From positions 186,001 to 250,000 of the forward strand of contig NZ_JALBUF010000003.1 in NCBI RefSeq assembly GCF_022606465.1: a DNA stretch of 64,000 nt. The letters are read 5' to 3'. Below, piece after piece: positions 17,497 to 27,274 of this stretch; position 1 is the first letter of the stretch, and each line of letters opens with the position of its first letter. The notes under the pieces were generated by a model. The model was given only the letters and a program-made list of their open reading frames with translations. It was not told where the DNA came from and did no database searches. The DNA comes from Sulfoacidibacillus ferrooxidans. GTDB taxonomy: Bacteria > Bacillota > Bacilli > Alicyclobacillales > SLC66. The position numbers and the translations under genes are program-made.

Positions 17497-18984
17497 CTAT
17501 GCTTGGTGCGGTATTTTTGATGAAACAAATACAGTCAATACAACACCAATGAGCGCAGTTGCACATACAAACCAAAAAGCTTGATCGATACCTGCTGCAA
17601 GTGCATGAGTCAAAAAGTGCAATTGTGAAGATCCTAACTTGACACGTGCAGATGGGTCTAATAAAACATTTGTCACATCCAGTGTAACAGGATGATGAAC
17701 TCCTAGACCATCTTTCATACGAATATGATGAGCAATTACACTATCCATGACGCTTCCTAATACAGCAACCCATAACGAACTCCCTAACGTTCGTGCAAAC
17801 ATATTGACACCAGTGGATACACCTCGTTGTTCATAAGGGACAGCTGTCTGTACAAGAAGGAGCGAGGTTGTAGACGACAATCCAAGACCAAATCCAAATA
17901 ATGCCGTTCCCAAAGCCAGCCACCATGGACTTGAGTTTGGCGTTAACAAGAATGGATAGAGAACTGTTGCACCAAATGTAACAATTAATCCTAACATAAA
18001 GGAAAATCGATAGCCGCGCGATAAGATCAATTTACCAGAAAGACTGGCTGCAATGGGCCATCCTACTGATAATGAGGCAATCGTTAGGCCAGCGACCACT
18101 GCGCTCGTACCGAGAACTCCCTGCGCAAATGTCGGAGTAAAAGAAGAAATCCCATATGTAATGCCTCCAATAATTAAAGCGATCCCATTTGCAAGGGCGA
18201 CATTGCGCTCTGTTAATAAATACAATGGCAATATCGGTTCAGGTGCTACTTTCTGTCGAGCTATAAATAAAACAGTAAACAGAATAAATACAACAAAAGC
18301 TACGATACTTTGCCAAGAAGTCCACGCCCAAACGACACCACCTTGAACGAGTCCGAGAATCAGCGCTGCCGTGCCAATCACGAGTGTCAAAGATCCTATA
18401 TAGTCAATGGCATGCTTTTTATGTGTAATTTCTTCTCGATGAAACATATAGATCCCAAGCCAAGTGACAAAACCAATCGGAACATTGATCCAAAAAATCC
18501 ACGGCCAACCGATCGTCTGTACAATGAATCCGCCAAGTGTTGGTCCAACGATCGAAGCTAACGCCCATACACTACTAATATATCCTTGAACGCGCGCGCG
18601 TTCACGTAACGGATAGATATCGCCTACAATTGTGGACGCAACCGGTTGTACCGCTCCCGCACCCATTCCCTGCACTGCACGCGAAATAATCAACATAGTC
18701 ATGGAATGAGAAAAACCACAGAGAAGGCTACCAAGTAAAAAAATCAAAATTCCAATACTAAAGACGCGTTTCCTCCCCCATACATCAGACAGACGTCCAT
18801 AGATCGGAATCGATGCAACTTGTGCCAATAAAAACAGCGAAAATACCCAAGCAAAAAGAGCAAATCCACCTAAATCTCCAATAATCGTCGGCATTGCAGT
18901 AGCGACGATCGTCCCCTCCATAGCTGATAAAAACATTGCCACTAGTAGAGAGGCAAGTACAAATCGCCGCCGGCGTATATCCAC
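17497..18984 (-). CDS. DHA2-family MFS drug exporter (EmrB/QacA type)
   Basis: A 495-residue transporter with about 14 helices, as in the DHA2 subfamily. Visible are ATAMPTIIGDLGG after helix 1, motif A GRLSDVWGRKRVF in loop 2–3, motif B near SRAVQGMGAGAVQP and motif C around GPTLGGFI. It likely exports hydrophobic drugs or cations by proton antiport; the substrate is unknown. GTG 18984 has GAGGAGG upstream within the end of hemL and starts 2 nt from the hemL stop, so translation may be coupled. It is an insertion relative to the B. subtilis hemL–spoVID order. Confidence 0.88.
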   Translation of the reverse strand: MDIRRRRFVLASLLVAMFLSAMEGTIVATAMPTIIGDLGGFALFAWVFSLFLLAQVASIPIYGRLSDVWGRKRVFSIGILIFLLGSLLCGFSHSMTMLIISRAVQGMGAGAVQPVASTIVGDIYPLRERARVQGYISSVWALASIVGPTLGGFIVQTIGWPWIFWINVPIGFVTWLGIYMFHREEITHKKHAIDYIGSLTLVIGTAALILGLVQGGVVWAWTSWQSIVAFVVFILFTVLFIARQKVAPEPILPLYLLTERNVALANGIALIIGGITYGISSFTPTFAQGVLGTSAVVAGLTIASLSVGWPIAASLSGKLILSRGYRFSFMLGLIVTFGATVLYPFLLTPNSSPWWLALGTALFGFGLGLSSTTSLLLVQTAVPYEQRGVSTGVNMFARTLGSSLWVAVLGSVMDSVIAHHIRMKDGLGVHHPVTLDVTNVLLDPSARVKLGSSQLHFLTHALAAGIDQAFWFVCATALIGVVLTVFVSSKIPHQA

Positions 18985-18985
18985 C

Positions 18986-20326
18986 CTATGTCCTCCTCTT
19001 GGCCAGTACTTGCATGACATCATCCATTGCCGCGAGTGTCTGATCTACCTGCTCATCAGAATGGGCAAGTGATACAAAACCCGATTCTAATTGAGATGGA
19101 GCAAAGTAAAAACCACGCTCAAGCATCTCATGAAAGTATTCACGATACATCTGTGCATCTGCCTGTTTTGCAGAGTCATAATCTACAATTGGTTCACTAG
19201 CAAAAAAGGTACCATACATCGCACCAATGGCATGTCCTTGCACTGGAATATGCGCACGTTTCCCTGCATTTAGAAACCCTTGTACTAACCGTTTCGAGAC
19301 ACTTTCTAAACGCTCATAAGCTCCTGGTACCTGCAAAAGTTTCACTGTTGCAAGCCCAGCTGCCATTGCAAGTGGATTACCCGATAATGTACCCGCTTGA
19401 TAAATAGGACCAGATGGTGCTACTTGCTCCATAATCTCACGTTTACCGCCATACACCCCAACTGGCAATCCTCCACCAATCACTTTTCCAAGTGTAGTTA
19501 GATCTGGATCGATGCCAAATTTCCCTTGAGCTCCGCCATAGCTTACGCGAAACCCAGTCATGACCTCATCAAAAATCAACAGAGTATCATAGGCGAGGGT
19601 AAGATCTCTCACAGCTTGCAAAAAGCCACCTTGTGGAAGAACAAGACCCATGTTGCCAGCAACAGGTTCAATAATCACTGCCGCAATATCGTCTCCGTAC
19701 TCCTCAAATAACATCCGCAAGCGGTCGATATCATTATAGGGTGCGGTCAATGTCAACTCCGCAATGGAACTTGGGACACCTGGTGAATCTGGTAATCCAA
19801 ATGTAGCAACACCAGAACCTGCACGAATTAATAAACTATCTGCATGGCCATGGTAACAACCAGTAAATTTCACAATTCGTGAACGTCCAGTATAGCCTCG
19901 TGCAACGCGCAACGCGCTCATTGTAGCTTCCGTTCCTGAACTCACCATGCGCACCAATTCCATCGATGGATACGCTTGCTTCAACTCTTCTGCAAGCTGT
20001 GTTTCAATTTCCGTTGGCGCACCAAAGCTCGTCCCACGTGTTGCTTGATCAGTAATAGCCTTCACTACGTCAGGGTGTGCATGTCCTGCAATCAATGGAC
20101 CCCACGACAATAGATAATCCACATAGCGGCGCCCATCAATATCATAAACATATGCGCCTTCGCCACGCTCGATAAAAGGCGGTATACCACCTACTGCTTG
20201 AAAAGCACGAACAGGACTATTGACGCCACCTGGCAAAGACTGCTTTGCCCGTTCAAATGCGGCGAGAGATTTTGCACCTGTATGCTTCGTGTTAGGAATC
20301 ATTGTATGTTCTTCAGTCACTGACAT
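18986..20326 (-). CDS. hemL: Glutamate-1-semialdehyde 2,1-aminomutase
   Basis: A 446-residue class III aminotransferase converting glutamate-1-semialdehyde to 5-aminolevulinate. Motifs are [58 protein letters not shown] and [14 protein letters not shown], with the PLP lysine. ATG 20326 follows GGAG at 4 nt and lies 20 nt past the hemB stop. It is the last gene of the hem operon, as in B. subtilis. Confidence 0.96.
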   Translation of the reverse strand: MSVTEEHTMIPNTKHTGAKSLAAFERAKQSLPGGVNSPVRAFQAVGGIPPFIERGEGAYVYDIDGRRYVDYLLSWGPLIAGHAHPDVVKAITDQATRGTSFGAPTEIETQLAEELKQAYPSMELVRMVSSGTEATMSALRVARGYTGRSRIVKFTGCYHGHADSLLIRAGSGVATFGLPDSPGVPSSIAELTLTAPYNDIDRLRMLFEEYGDDIAAVIIEPVAGNMGLVLPQGGFLQAVRDLTLAYDTLLIFDEVMTGFRVSYGGAQGKFGIDPDLTTLGKVIGGGLPVGVYGGKREIMEQVAPSGPIYQAGTLSGNPLAMAAGLATVKLLQVPGAYERLESVSKRLVQGFLNAGKRAHIPVQGHAIGAMYGTFFASEPIVDYDSAKQADAQMYREYFHEMLERGFYFAPSQLESGFVSLAHSDEQVDQTLAAMDDVMQVLAKRRT

Positions 20327-20345
20327 CACACTCCGTTGACTATGA

Positions 20346-21323
20346 TCACATGTCACGCAAATAACGCGCTACATCTTTTGCAAAATAACTAATAATAATT
20401 TCTGCACCGGCACGCTTAAATCCAGTCATCATCTCCATAACCACTGCACGCTCATCGATCCATCCTTGAAGCGCAGCTGCCTTAACCATCGCATACTCAC
20501 CACTCACGTTATACGCTGCAAGCGGTAGATCAAAAGAATCTTTCACTGCCCGAATCACATCCATATACGCCATGGCAGGTTTAACCATAAGAATATCGGC
20601 ACCTTCCGTCACGTCAGAGCGGGCTTCACGGATGGCTTCACGCACATTAGCAGGATCCATCTGATAGGTGCGACGATCGCCAAACGCAGGTGCAGAGTGT
20701 GCAGCCTCACGAAAAGGACCATAAAATGCTGAAGCATATTTCACGGCGTACGACATAATAGGAGTCTGCACATATCCTGCCTCATCGAGCTTGGCACGAA
20801 TCGCCGCCACTCGCCCGTCCATCATATCAGAAGGCGCTACAAGATCGGCTCCTGCCTGAACATGCGATAGAGCTGTTTGTGCCAGTAAAACAAGTGACTC
20901 ATCATTTAAAATTTGGTCACCATGTACAAGTCCACAATGACCAGCCGGATTATATTGGCACAGACACACATCAGTAGCAACTAACATATGTGGATTTTCA
21001 CTTTTAACAACCTGAATAGCCTGTTGTACAATACCATTTTCCGCATAAGCCTCAGAGCTCACATCATCTTTTACTGCAGGAATTCCAAAGATCATCATCG
21101 ACGGTACTCCAAGCTCACTTAATACATTGGTTTCACGTCGAAGTTCTTGTAAACTTAAGTGGTCAACACCTGGCATGGAGAGAATAGGATGTCTCCCATC
21201 ATCATGCGTCACAAAAAGAGGATACATGAAATCTGATGCAAGTACGCGTGTTTCTCTAACCATCCCCCGTAAAACGGAGTGATTGCGCAAACGACGATGC
21301 CGATCAAAATGCAATTCCATCAT
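20346..21323 (-). CDS. hemB: Porphobilinogen synthase (5-aminolevulinate dehydratase)
   Basis: About 325 residues. It shows [16 protein letters not shown], the metal-site region [15 protein letters not shown] (Cys-rich, suggesting a zinc enzyme), the first Schiff-base lysine in [19 protein letters not shown] and the second in [14 protein letters not shown]. It condenses two 5-aminolevulinate molecules to porphobilinogen. ATG 21323 follows GGGGGA. It lies 78 nt past the hemD stop. Confidence 0.96.
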   Translation of the reverse strand: MMELHFDRHRRLRNHSVLRGMVRETRVLASDFMYPLFVTHDDGRHPILSMPGVDHLSLQELRRETNVLSELGVPSMMIFGIPAVKDDVSSEAYAENGIVQQAIQVVKSENPHMLVATDVCLCQYNPAGHCGLVHGDQILNDESLVLLAQTALSHVQAGADLVAPSDMMDGRVAAIRAKLDEAGYVQTPIMSYAVKYASAFYGPFREAAHSAPAFGDRRTYQMDPANVREAIREARSDVTEGADILMVKPAMAYMDVIRAVKDSFDLPLAAYNVSGEYAMVKAAALQGWIDERAVVMEMMTGFKRAGAEIIISYFAKDVARYLRDM

Positions 21324-21400
21324 AAGGTCCCCCAATTCACAACCATCTTATCGAAAACAAACTGCCACTTGTTAAGCCTAGCTTACTAAAAATCAGATGC

Positions 21401-22150
21401 TCATGCAAAATGACGACCTAAAGCTATCATCAAATCGGCTCCTGTTGCATTCTTTGCGACCACTTGACAAGGTAGACCTTGTTGAAGCATTACATCTCGC
21501 GTGTTAGGGCCAACTGCGCCAAACACAACATGATTGAAATTGGCTCCTTCAATCGGCTTCTCCCTAGCAAAAACTTCTACTGCAGAACCACTTAAAAATG
21601 TGACTGCATCGAGGATCCCAAGTTCAATATCGCCCCATAAATGTGCTGCTTCTTTCCCCGGAACAGTATCATATCCAATGCAGTCCATCACATCGCAATT
21701 GAGCGCCCTCAATTCTGAAGCGAGCAACGTGTCTGCTAGATTGCCACGCACGATTAACACGCGTCGATCGTGCCATCCGTTTTCTCTAACAAGATCCACA
21801 AGATACTGTGCCGCATAACGACTGGGCGTGCCAACAACGGTCATTTGTCCTTTTTTTGCTATTTTAGCTGTTTTTTCCCCTACACATATCGCCTTTGGCA
21901 TTGGGAATGGGTTAATCAGTTTTTCACGCGCATCAAGGTATGCGCGTACACCATTTACACTTGTAAAAATCACAAAATCCACTGGCCTGGAAACGGCTTC
22001 ATACAGTTTTGGATCATGTGTACGCAAATGAATGTCAAGTAGCGGGTAGCAATTCGCCTGCCCACCTAAGTCCCTGATTTGTTGTACCATTTCTTCACTT
22101 TGCGACAATGGTCTGGTAATAGCGACAACTTTACCAAATAGTGGACCCAT
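21401..22150 (-). CDS. hemD: Uroporphyrinogen-III synthase
   Basis: A 249-residue two-domain protein with the typical weak conservation of HemD: VVAITRPLSQSEEMVQQI at the start, FTSVNGVRAYLDAR near 85, ICVGEKTAKIAKKGQMTVVGTP, and VTFLSGSAVEVFAR plus FGAVGPNTRDVMLQQG near the end. It closes and inverts ring D of hydroxymethylbilane. Its start is 7 nt from the hemC stop, with GAGG upstream. Confidence 0.93.
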   Translation of the reverse strand: MGPLFGKVVAITRPLSQSEEMVQQIRDLGGQANCYPLLDIHLRTHDPKLYEAVSRPVDFVIFTSVNGVRAYLDAREKLINPFPMPKAICVGEKTAKIAKKGQMTVVGTPSRYAAQYLVDLVRENGWHDRRVLIVRGNLADTLLASELRALNCDVMDCIGYDTVPGKEAAHLWGDIELGILDAVTFLSGSAVEVFAREKPIEGANFNHVVFGAVGPNTRDVMLQQGLPCQVVAKNATGADLMIALGRHFA

Positions 22151-22156
22151 GAGTGA

Positions 22157-23143
22157 TTACCTCGTCTCAATGGCAAGTTGTTGTAAAATCCGATCACCAC
22201 CTGCATAAAGCAAGTGCTCTCCTAGTTGCTGCCCAACACGCTGTGCATCTTCGCCTTCCTGTACACCGCGGATAAGTTCTGCACCGTCAGGTGCGCCTAT
22301 CATGCCATCGAGTCGTATCACTACATTACGTTCACCATCTGCTTCTATTGAACCATCCTTGTAAGCTATCGTAGCATATGCACCAATTGGAACCTGACAG
22401 CTACCGCCAACTGCTTTCAAAAAGGCGCGCTCTGCTTCCACCTGCATGGCTGTCGCAGGGTCGTGTAAAACTGCAAGCATAGCGCGTATCGTTTCATCAT
22501 TTGATCGACATTCTAGTGCAAGAGCACCTTGTCCAACCGCAGGCAAAAAGTCTTGTAGAGGCAATGGAAATCCAATTAACTTGTCCCCATGATAGGATAT
22601 ATCCGCTTCACCATCCCACCAGTTCATTCGCTTAAGCCCTGCTGCTGCCAAAACGATCGCATCTAGTTCTTCTAAACGTCGCAACCTCGTGTCAATATTG
22701 CCACGCAATACTTCAATTTGAACATCTTCTCGCACATTTCGTAATTGCGCACTTCGACGCAAAGAACTCGTGCCAATACGCGCTCCAATCGGCAACATAC
22801 GCAGCGTATGACCTTCGCGAGTAATTAATAAATCCCTTTCATCTTCACGTTTAGGTATCGCCCCAATCATCAGACCAGGTGCCACTTCTGCTGGTACATC
22901 CTTAAGACTATGCACAGCAAAATCAATATCACCAGAAAGTAAAGTAGATTCAATTTCTGAAATAAATAGTCCTTTACCACCGACTTCAGCTAAAGGGATA
23001 TCAATGATTCGATCACCTTTTGTTACAATTTCTTTCACTTCAATAATTAAGTCAGGAAACTCCTTCTGTAAAGCTGTAACGACATGACCGGTTTGTGTTT
23101 TAGCCAAAAGACTTCTTCTCGTGCCAACTACAATAGAGCGCAT
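22157..23143 (-). CDS. hemC: Hydroxymethylbilane synthase (porphobilinogen deaminase)
   Basis: A 328-residue enzyme that polymerises four porphobilinogens. It shows GTRRSLLAKTQTGHV, FAVHSLKDVPAEV, GTSSLRRSAQLRNVR, LRGNIDTRLRRLEELDAIVLAAAGLKR and GGSCQVPIGAYA, where the Cys carries the dipyrromethane cofactor. The ATG is preceded by AGGGGG. It is 13 nt from hemX. Confidence 0.96.
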   Translation of the reverse strand: MRSIVVGTRRSLLAKTQTGHVVTALQKEFPDLIIEVKEIVTKGDRIIDIPLAEVGGKGLFISEIESTLLSGDIDFAVHSLKDVPAEVAPGLMIGAIPKREDERDLLITREGHTLRMLPIGARIGTSSLRRSAQLRNVREDVQIEVLRGNIDTRLRRLEELDAIVLAAAGLKRMNWWDGEADISYHGDKLIGFPLPLQDFLPAVGQGALALECRSNDETIRAMLAVLHDPATAMQVEAERAFLKAVGGSCQVPIGAYATIAYKDGSIEADGERNVVIRLDGMIGAPDGAELIRGVQEGEDAQRVGQQLGEHLLYAGGDRILQQLAIETR

Positions 23144-23155
23144 GTTACAACCCCC

Positions 23156-23980
23156 TTACCAGCGATGAAAATCAGAAGCCAATTCACCAACCACCAAAAA
23201 ATTAATTAAAACAACGAAAAAGCACGATAAGTTTACCCATGCAGCAATACGACCTGTAATCCAACCGCCACTCCTTGCATAAGCATAAAAGCCATATAGT
23301 AGAACAAGAAAAAAAGCACCTATGGGCTTAGGATCGAATAAAACCACATGGCCACTCAACAAAAAATACCAAAGTGCTCCAAGTATCATACCTAACAGCA
23401 AGAGCGGAAGACCAATAACAGCACTCCGATAGGCATATACATCTAACCTCTCAAGCGGTGGGAGACGCCGAAAAGAACCACTTTGAAATCGTTTCAAGCG
23501 AAGAGCAGAATCTTCTAGCACATAGAGTAAACTAAACATGAAGGATAAAGTAAAAGCAATATAGCTTAGCAATGCCACACCAATATGGAGAAGCAGCAAA
23601 TCATGTTGACCATATGTGGCTTCAAGCGATTGACTATGAACAAAAGCATCAAAAATAGCAAATATAAATCCTAAAATGTTCATGAACAGCGTAAAATAAT
23701 CAATCGCAGAAAAATAATTGACGATTAAGGATACAGTGATAAGTAGCCAAGCAAATAAAACAATAACTTGACCAGAAGAAAAAAACACCAACGGACGATC
23801 AAAGATCATGCGTCCACCCATGATCATGGTAACTACTATCCACACAAGCGAAAGCATTGCTAGACCAAGGCGACTAGCAATGCGATTATCATGTAAAAAA
23901 TCCAGGTAAAACAAGATAATACTCACTGCATACAAACCGATCATGAGCAGATAAGCCATCGATGAATGTAAAAATGCCAT
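23156..23980 (-). CDS. hemX: HemX-like membrane protein (cytochrome c assembly/CcsA family)
   Basis: A 274-residue protein with eight hydrophobic helices and a CcsA-like centre (LLLLHIGVALLSYIAFTLSFMFSLLYVLED), including conserved His. B. subtilis HemX lowers HemA amount. Here it lies immediately after hemA (10 nt), in the same operon position. RBS GAGGAG precedes the ATG. Confidence 0.9.
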   Translation of the reverse strand: MAFLHSSMAYLLMIGLYAVSIILFYLDFLHDNRIASRLGLAMLSLVWIVVTMIMGGRMIFDRPLVFFSSGQVIVLFAWLLITVSLIVNYFSAIDYFTLFMNILGFIFAIFDAFVHSQSLEATYGQHDLLLLHIGVALLSYIAFTLSFMFSLLYVLEDSALRLKRFQSGSFRRLPPLERLDVYAYRSAVIGLPLLLLGMILGALWYFLLSGHVVLFDPKPIGAFFLVLLYGFYAYARSGGWITGRIAAWVNLSCFFVVLINFLVVGELASDFHRW

Positions 23981-23989
23981 TTTATCTCC

Positions 23990-25441
23990 TCAAAGTGCTG
24001 AAAGAGCAACACCACCACTAACACCATTCCAATCGCGAGGTAATGCATCCCTTTTTTCCGTTCTCGAACCCATTCGCTCGATCATCATATCGTTTAAAGC
24101 TACAGCATCAAAACGGGGCTCACGAATGGGCATTGAAAATTCATTAGCATGATGCATGGGGTCATTCTCTTGTAAAACATCTTCCACACCAAAAAGACGA
24201 GCAAAAACAGACATAGATTCTGCCGCATTTGGCTCAAGCGCCATCTCTTTCATCTGACTAATAGGTTCACGTAACATTTGATTGACAATACTCATCGTAT
24301 GTTTTTGCAATACCTTTGTTTGGCGTTCATCTAATTCCGGCAACTTATTCAACAAACTTTCCATAACACTTTCCTGGACTAACATTGCCTTTTTGCGTAT
24401 ATCAGCGATTAACGGTACGACTGCTTGTTCCGATTGCCAACGCCCAAAAGCTTGTGCCTCTTCTTCAATCATTTGCTCAACACGAATCGATTCTTGTTTC
24501 CGAAGTGATACATTGGTAGCCACAACACCCTGCAAGTCATCAATATCATATACATAAACATTGCCAATACGCCCGAGCGTTGGATCTATATCTCTTGGTA
24601 CAGCGATGTCAATACAAAATAGCGGCCTTTGTTTACGATGTTTCATCAACTCATTCATCAGTGAGTAGGTTAACACATACTCTTTAGAACCTGTTGAACT
24701 GATAACAATGTCAGCCTGTAATAATGCTTCTCTTAATTGTTCCATAGAGTACGCAATCCCACCAAACTTCTGGGCCATTTCCTGTGCGCGTTCAACTGTA
24801 CGATTGGCTACAAGAATCTTATCTACACCCTGTGCCGCAAGGTGTGTCAACGTTAGATCACTCATCTTACCTGCACCGATAACAAGAACAGTTTTATGTG
24901 ACAAACTATCAAACACTTTTTTTGTGAGCGAAACGGCTGCATAACTGACCGATACTGCGCTTTGACCAATAGCCGTTTCCGTTTGGACGCGCTTGCCAAG
25001 ACTGACTGCGCTACGAAACAACTGATTAAGCACTACATTGGTCACAGCTGATTCTTGTGCTGATAGATACGCCTGTCTAACCTGACCTAAAATCTGCGTT
25101 TCACCAACAACCATAGAATCAAGACCCGTAACCACATGATACAGGTGCAGCACAGCCGCTTGATCCGCCACTGTGTATAAGTATGGTTTAAACATATTAA
25201 TGGATAACCCAGAGATGCGACTCAGCAAGAGGCGAATACTTTGTTCCCCTCGTACACGATCATTCGTCACCACATAAACCTCTGTTCGATTACATGTAGA
25301 CACAATGGTCGCTTCCGCAATCCCTGGCATCGCAGCTAAATCGGACAAAGTTTGTTCGAGCGCAACTTCCGAAACACTAAACTGCTCTCGAATCTCAACT
25401 GGTGCCGTTCGATAATTGAGTCCCATCAGTAAAATCTGCAT
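23990..25441 (-). CDS. hemA: Glutamyl-tRNA reductase
   Basis: A 483-residue protein, somewhat longer than many HemA because of a tail past residue 430. It has the catalytic Cys50 in VSTCNRTEVYVV, the substrate loop LYHVVTGLDSMVVGETQILGQV, the NADPH-binding VLVIGAGKMSDLTL and the dimerisation helices near the C-terminus. It reduces Glu-tRNA to glutamate-1-semialdehyde, the committed haem step. ATG 25441 has GGAGATGACAGTT upstream; the in-frame start at 25465 is less likely. It heads the operon hemAXCDBL. Confidence 0.95.
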   Translation of the reverse strand: MQILLMGLNYRTAPVEIREQFSVSEVALEQTLSDLAAMPGIAEATIVSTCNRTEVYVVTNDRVRGEQSIRLLLSRISGLSINMFKPYLYTVADQAAVLHLYHVVTGLDSMVVGETQILGQVRQAYLSAQESAVTNVVLNQLFRSAVSLGKRVQTETAIGQSAVSVSYAAVSLTKKVFDSLSHKTVLVIGAGKMSDLTLTHLAAQGVDKILVANRTVERAQEMAQKFGGIAYSMEQLREALLQADIVISSTGSKEYVLTYSLMNELMKHRKQRPLFCIDIAVPRDIDPTLGRIGNVYVYDIDDLQGVVATNVSLRKQESIRVEQMIEEEAQAFGRWQSEQAVVPLIADIRKKAMLVQESVMESLLNKLPELDERQTKVLQKHTMSIVNQMLREPISQMKEMALEPNAAESMSVFARLFGVEDVLQENDPMHHANEFSMPIREPRFDAVALNDMMIERMGSRTEKRDALPRDWNGVSGGVALSAL

Positions 25442-25504
25442 AACTGTCATCTCCAAGGTCAGCATTCATGCCGACGAAACTGTTCCATCTACGTCCTATG
25501 CTGC

Positions 25505-25598
25505 ATTATATCACTCAATAAAGATTAGTAACGTATCTAAGTTTGACACCTTTTTGAGTTATTAGCCACTGCAGATACAATCACCAAGCAACGTATCT
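25505..25598 (-). promoter_or_regulatory. hemA upstream region: TATAAT box and AGATACGTT direct repeats
   Basis: A perfect minus-strand TATAAT (25505–25510) lies 64 nt before hemA, with only a weak -35. Upstream, the 9-mer AGATACGTT occurs twice in the same orientation (revcomp of 25530–25538 and 25590–25598), 60 bp apart, a whole number of helical turns. A regulator site is possible; no known operator is recognised. Confidence 0.45.
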
Positions 25599-25617
25599 CT
25601 CTATACAAGAGAATAAC

Positions 25618-25646
25618 TTGACGCAAACTGATGGTCAAGGCACAAT
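25618..25646 (+). promoter_or_regulatory. Promoter of the EamA transporter gene
   Basis: TTGACG (25618–25623), 17-nt spacer, CACAAT (25641–25646), ending 65 nt before the ATG at 25712. Confidence 0.6.
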
Positions 25647-25711
25647 AAGACTACAGTTTTACTAGACCATTTGGACTATCGTGTGACATTTCGAATAGGC
25701 GGGGTTATTGC

Positions 25712-26623
25712 ATGGTTAAACGGTATATGGCCGATAGCGTACTTTTACTTATTACATTTGTCTGGGGAACAACTTTTGTACTTGTTCAACATGCTATCCG
25801 CATGATCCCCGTTTTTTCATTTCTCGCTATTCGATTTTGTATTGCAGGTGCTCTCTTACTTGTCATTTCACTGCTCTATAAACCGTGGCGCAAGGCATAT
25901 ACTCGACGTCTTTTGCTTGCAGGTTTTCTCATAGGCACTTGGTTATTTTCAGGATATGCCTTCCAAACACTCGGGCTACTCTATGTATCTCCCGCAACAG
26001 CTGGTTTTATTACAGGACTCTCCGTCGTTTTAGTTCCGTTATTTTCAATTGTGTTATTAAAAAGAAAACCCTCTAAGTTTGCATGGATCGGTGTACTCAT
26101 GGCGACGATCGGACTCTTTTTACTCGCCTTTGGCCAATCAAACCATCTAAACGGAGGTGATTTGCTTGAATTACTATGTGCTGTATCTTTCGCCATGCAA
26201 ATCATCACAGTGGGCAAACATGCTCCCAAGTATCCTGCTTTGCCGTTAGCTGCCATTCAAATAGTAACGGTAGGCATTTTGTCAGTATTAGTATTACTAG
26301 CCACCCATTCACCAATTGCCACATCAAATGAGGTGCTCTTAGCACCTACTGTACAAATAGCATTGTGGGTTTGTATTTTATTTGCAACAGTTATAGCGTA
26401 TTTTGCCCAAACTGCATTCCAAAAATTTACTACCCCAACGCGAACTGCTTTAATATTTTCTATGGAACCTGTTTTTGCGGCCCTTGCAGCTTATCTATGG
26501 ACTAAGCAACGTTTAGGACAGTCGGAACTTGTGGGCTGTGGCCTCATCTTGTTAGGCATGCTTGTCACAGAATTTGGTGGTCAAGACCATACTATGACAA
26601 GCACGTCGAGTGAAACTATATAG
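25712..26623 (+). CDS. EamA/DMT-family metabolite transporter
   Basis: A 303-residue protein with ten helices arranged as two EamA repeats (about 6–140 and 150–290). The first has FVWGTTFVLVQHAIRMIPVFSFLAIRF, and the second ends with SMEPVFAALAAYLWTKQRLGQSELVGCGLILLGM, both typical. These permeases export amino acids or other metabolites; the substrate is not readable. The ATG follows GCGGGGT. It is a plus-strand insertion between hemA and engB compared with B. subtilis. Confidence 0.88.
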   Translation: MVKRYMADSVLLLITFVWGTTFVLVQHAIRMIPVFSFLAIRFCIAGALLLVISLLYKPWRKAYTRRLLLAGFLIGTWLFSGYAFQTLGLLYVSPATAGFITGLSVVLVPLFSIVLLKRKPSKFAWIGVLMATIGLFLLAFGQSNHLNGGDLLELLCAVSFAMQIITVGKHAPKYPALPLAAIQIVTVGILSVLVLLATHSPIATSNEVLLAPTVQIALWVCILFATVIAYFAQTAFQKFTTPTRTALIFSMEPVFAALAAYLWTKQRLGQSELVGCGLILLGMLVTEFGGQDHTMTSTSSETI

Positions 26624-26627
26624 CATC

Positions 26628-27242
26628 TCACTCAGTTTCAATCGTCTTGTTAAATGCTTGCAGCTCATGATCTACAGCAGACCACAGCAAATCGATCCCG
26701 TATCCAGTATCAGCTGATGTAAGCAGTATTGGAGATGCCACTGGATCCATTTTGAGTGTCTTTGCGATCATTTGTATCTGTTTTCCGTAAGATCCACGAG
26801 CAATTTTGTCTGCTTTTGTAGCAACAATTTGAGGCTGCCTGCCATTATAACACAACCATTCATACATCAATTGATCATCGCGACTAGGTTCATGGCGTAC
26901 ATCAACTAATTGAATGACTTTGATGAGCGTATCACGCTTGATCAAATACTCCTCAACCATGGGGCCCCACTTTGCACGCAATTGTTTTGAAACCTTAGCG
27001 TATCCATAGCCAGGAAGATCAACAAAATAAAAGGAGTCATTGATATGGTAAAAGTTCAGTGTCTGTGTTTTCCCAGGTGACCCTGAAATACGTGCTAAAT
27101 TCCTTCGATTCAGCAATTTATTTAGTAATGACGACTTACCGACATTGGAACGTCCGACAAAGGCAAACTCCGCTTCGCCACTTGTCGGACACTGATCAAG
27201 GCGCACAGCCGAGATGATAAATTCGGCAGAGTGTAAAATCAT
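26628..27242 (-). CDS. engB: Ribosome-biogenesis GTPase EngB/YsxC
   Basis: A 204-residue TRAFAC GTPase with G1 GRSNVGKSSLLNKL, G2 with SGSPGKTQTLNFY, G3 DLPGYGYAKV, G4 TKADK and G5 LTSADTGYG. It helps assemble the 50S subunit. It is directly downstream of lonA (33 nt), the order found in B. subtilis (lonA–ysxC). Its stop lies 4 nt from the convergent EamA stop. Confidence 0.95.
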   Translation of the reverse strand: MILHSAEFIISAVRLDQCPTSGEAEFAFVGRSNVGKSSLLNKLLNRRNLARISGSPGKTQTLNFYHINDSFYFVDLPGYGYAKVSKQLRAKWGPMVEEYLIKRDTLIKVIQLVDVRHEPSRDDQLMYEWLCYNGRQPQIVATKADKIARGSYGKQIQMIAKTLKMDPVASPILLTSADTGYGIDLLWSAVDHELQAFNKTIETE

Positions 27243-27274
27243 ACTCGCGCCCCCCTTTTATCTACACGTTTTAT

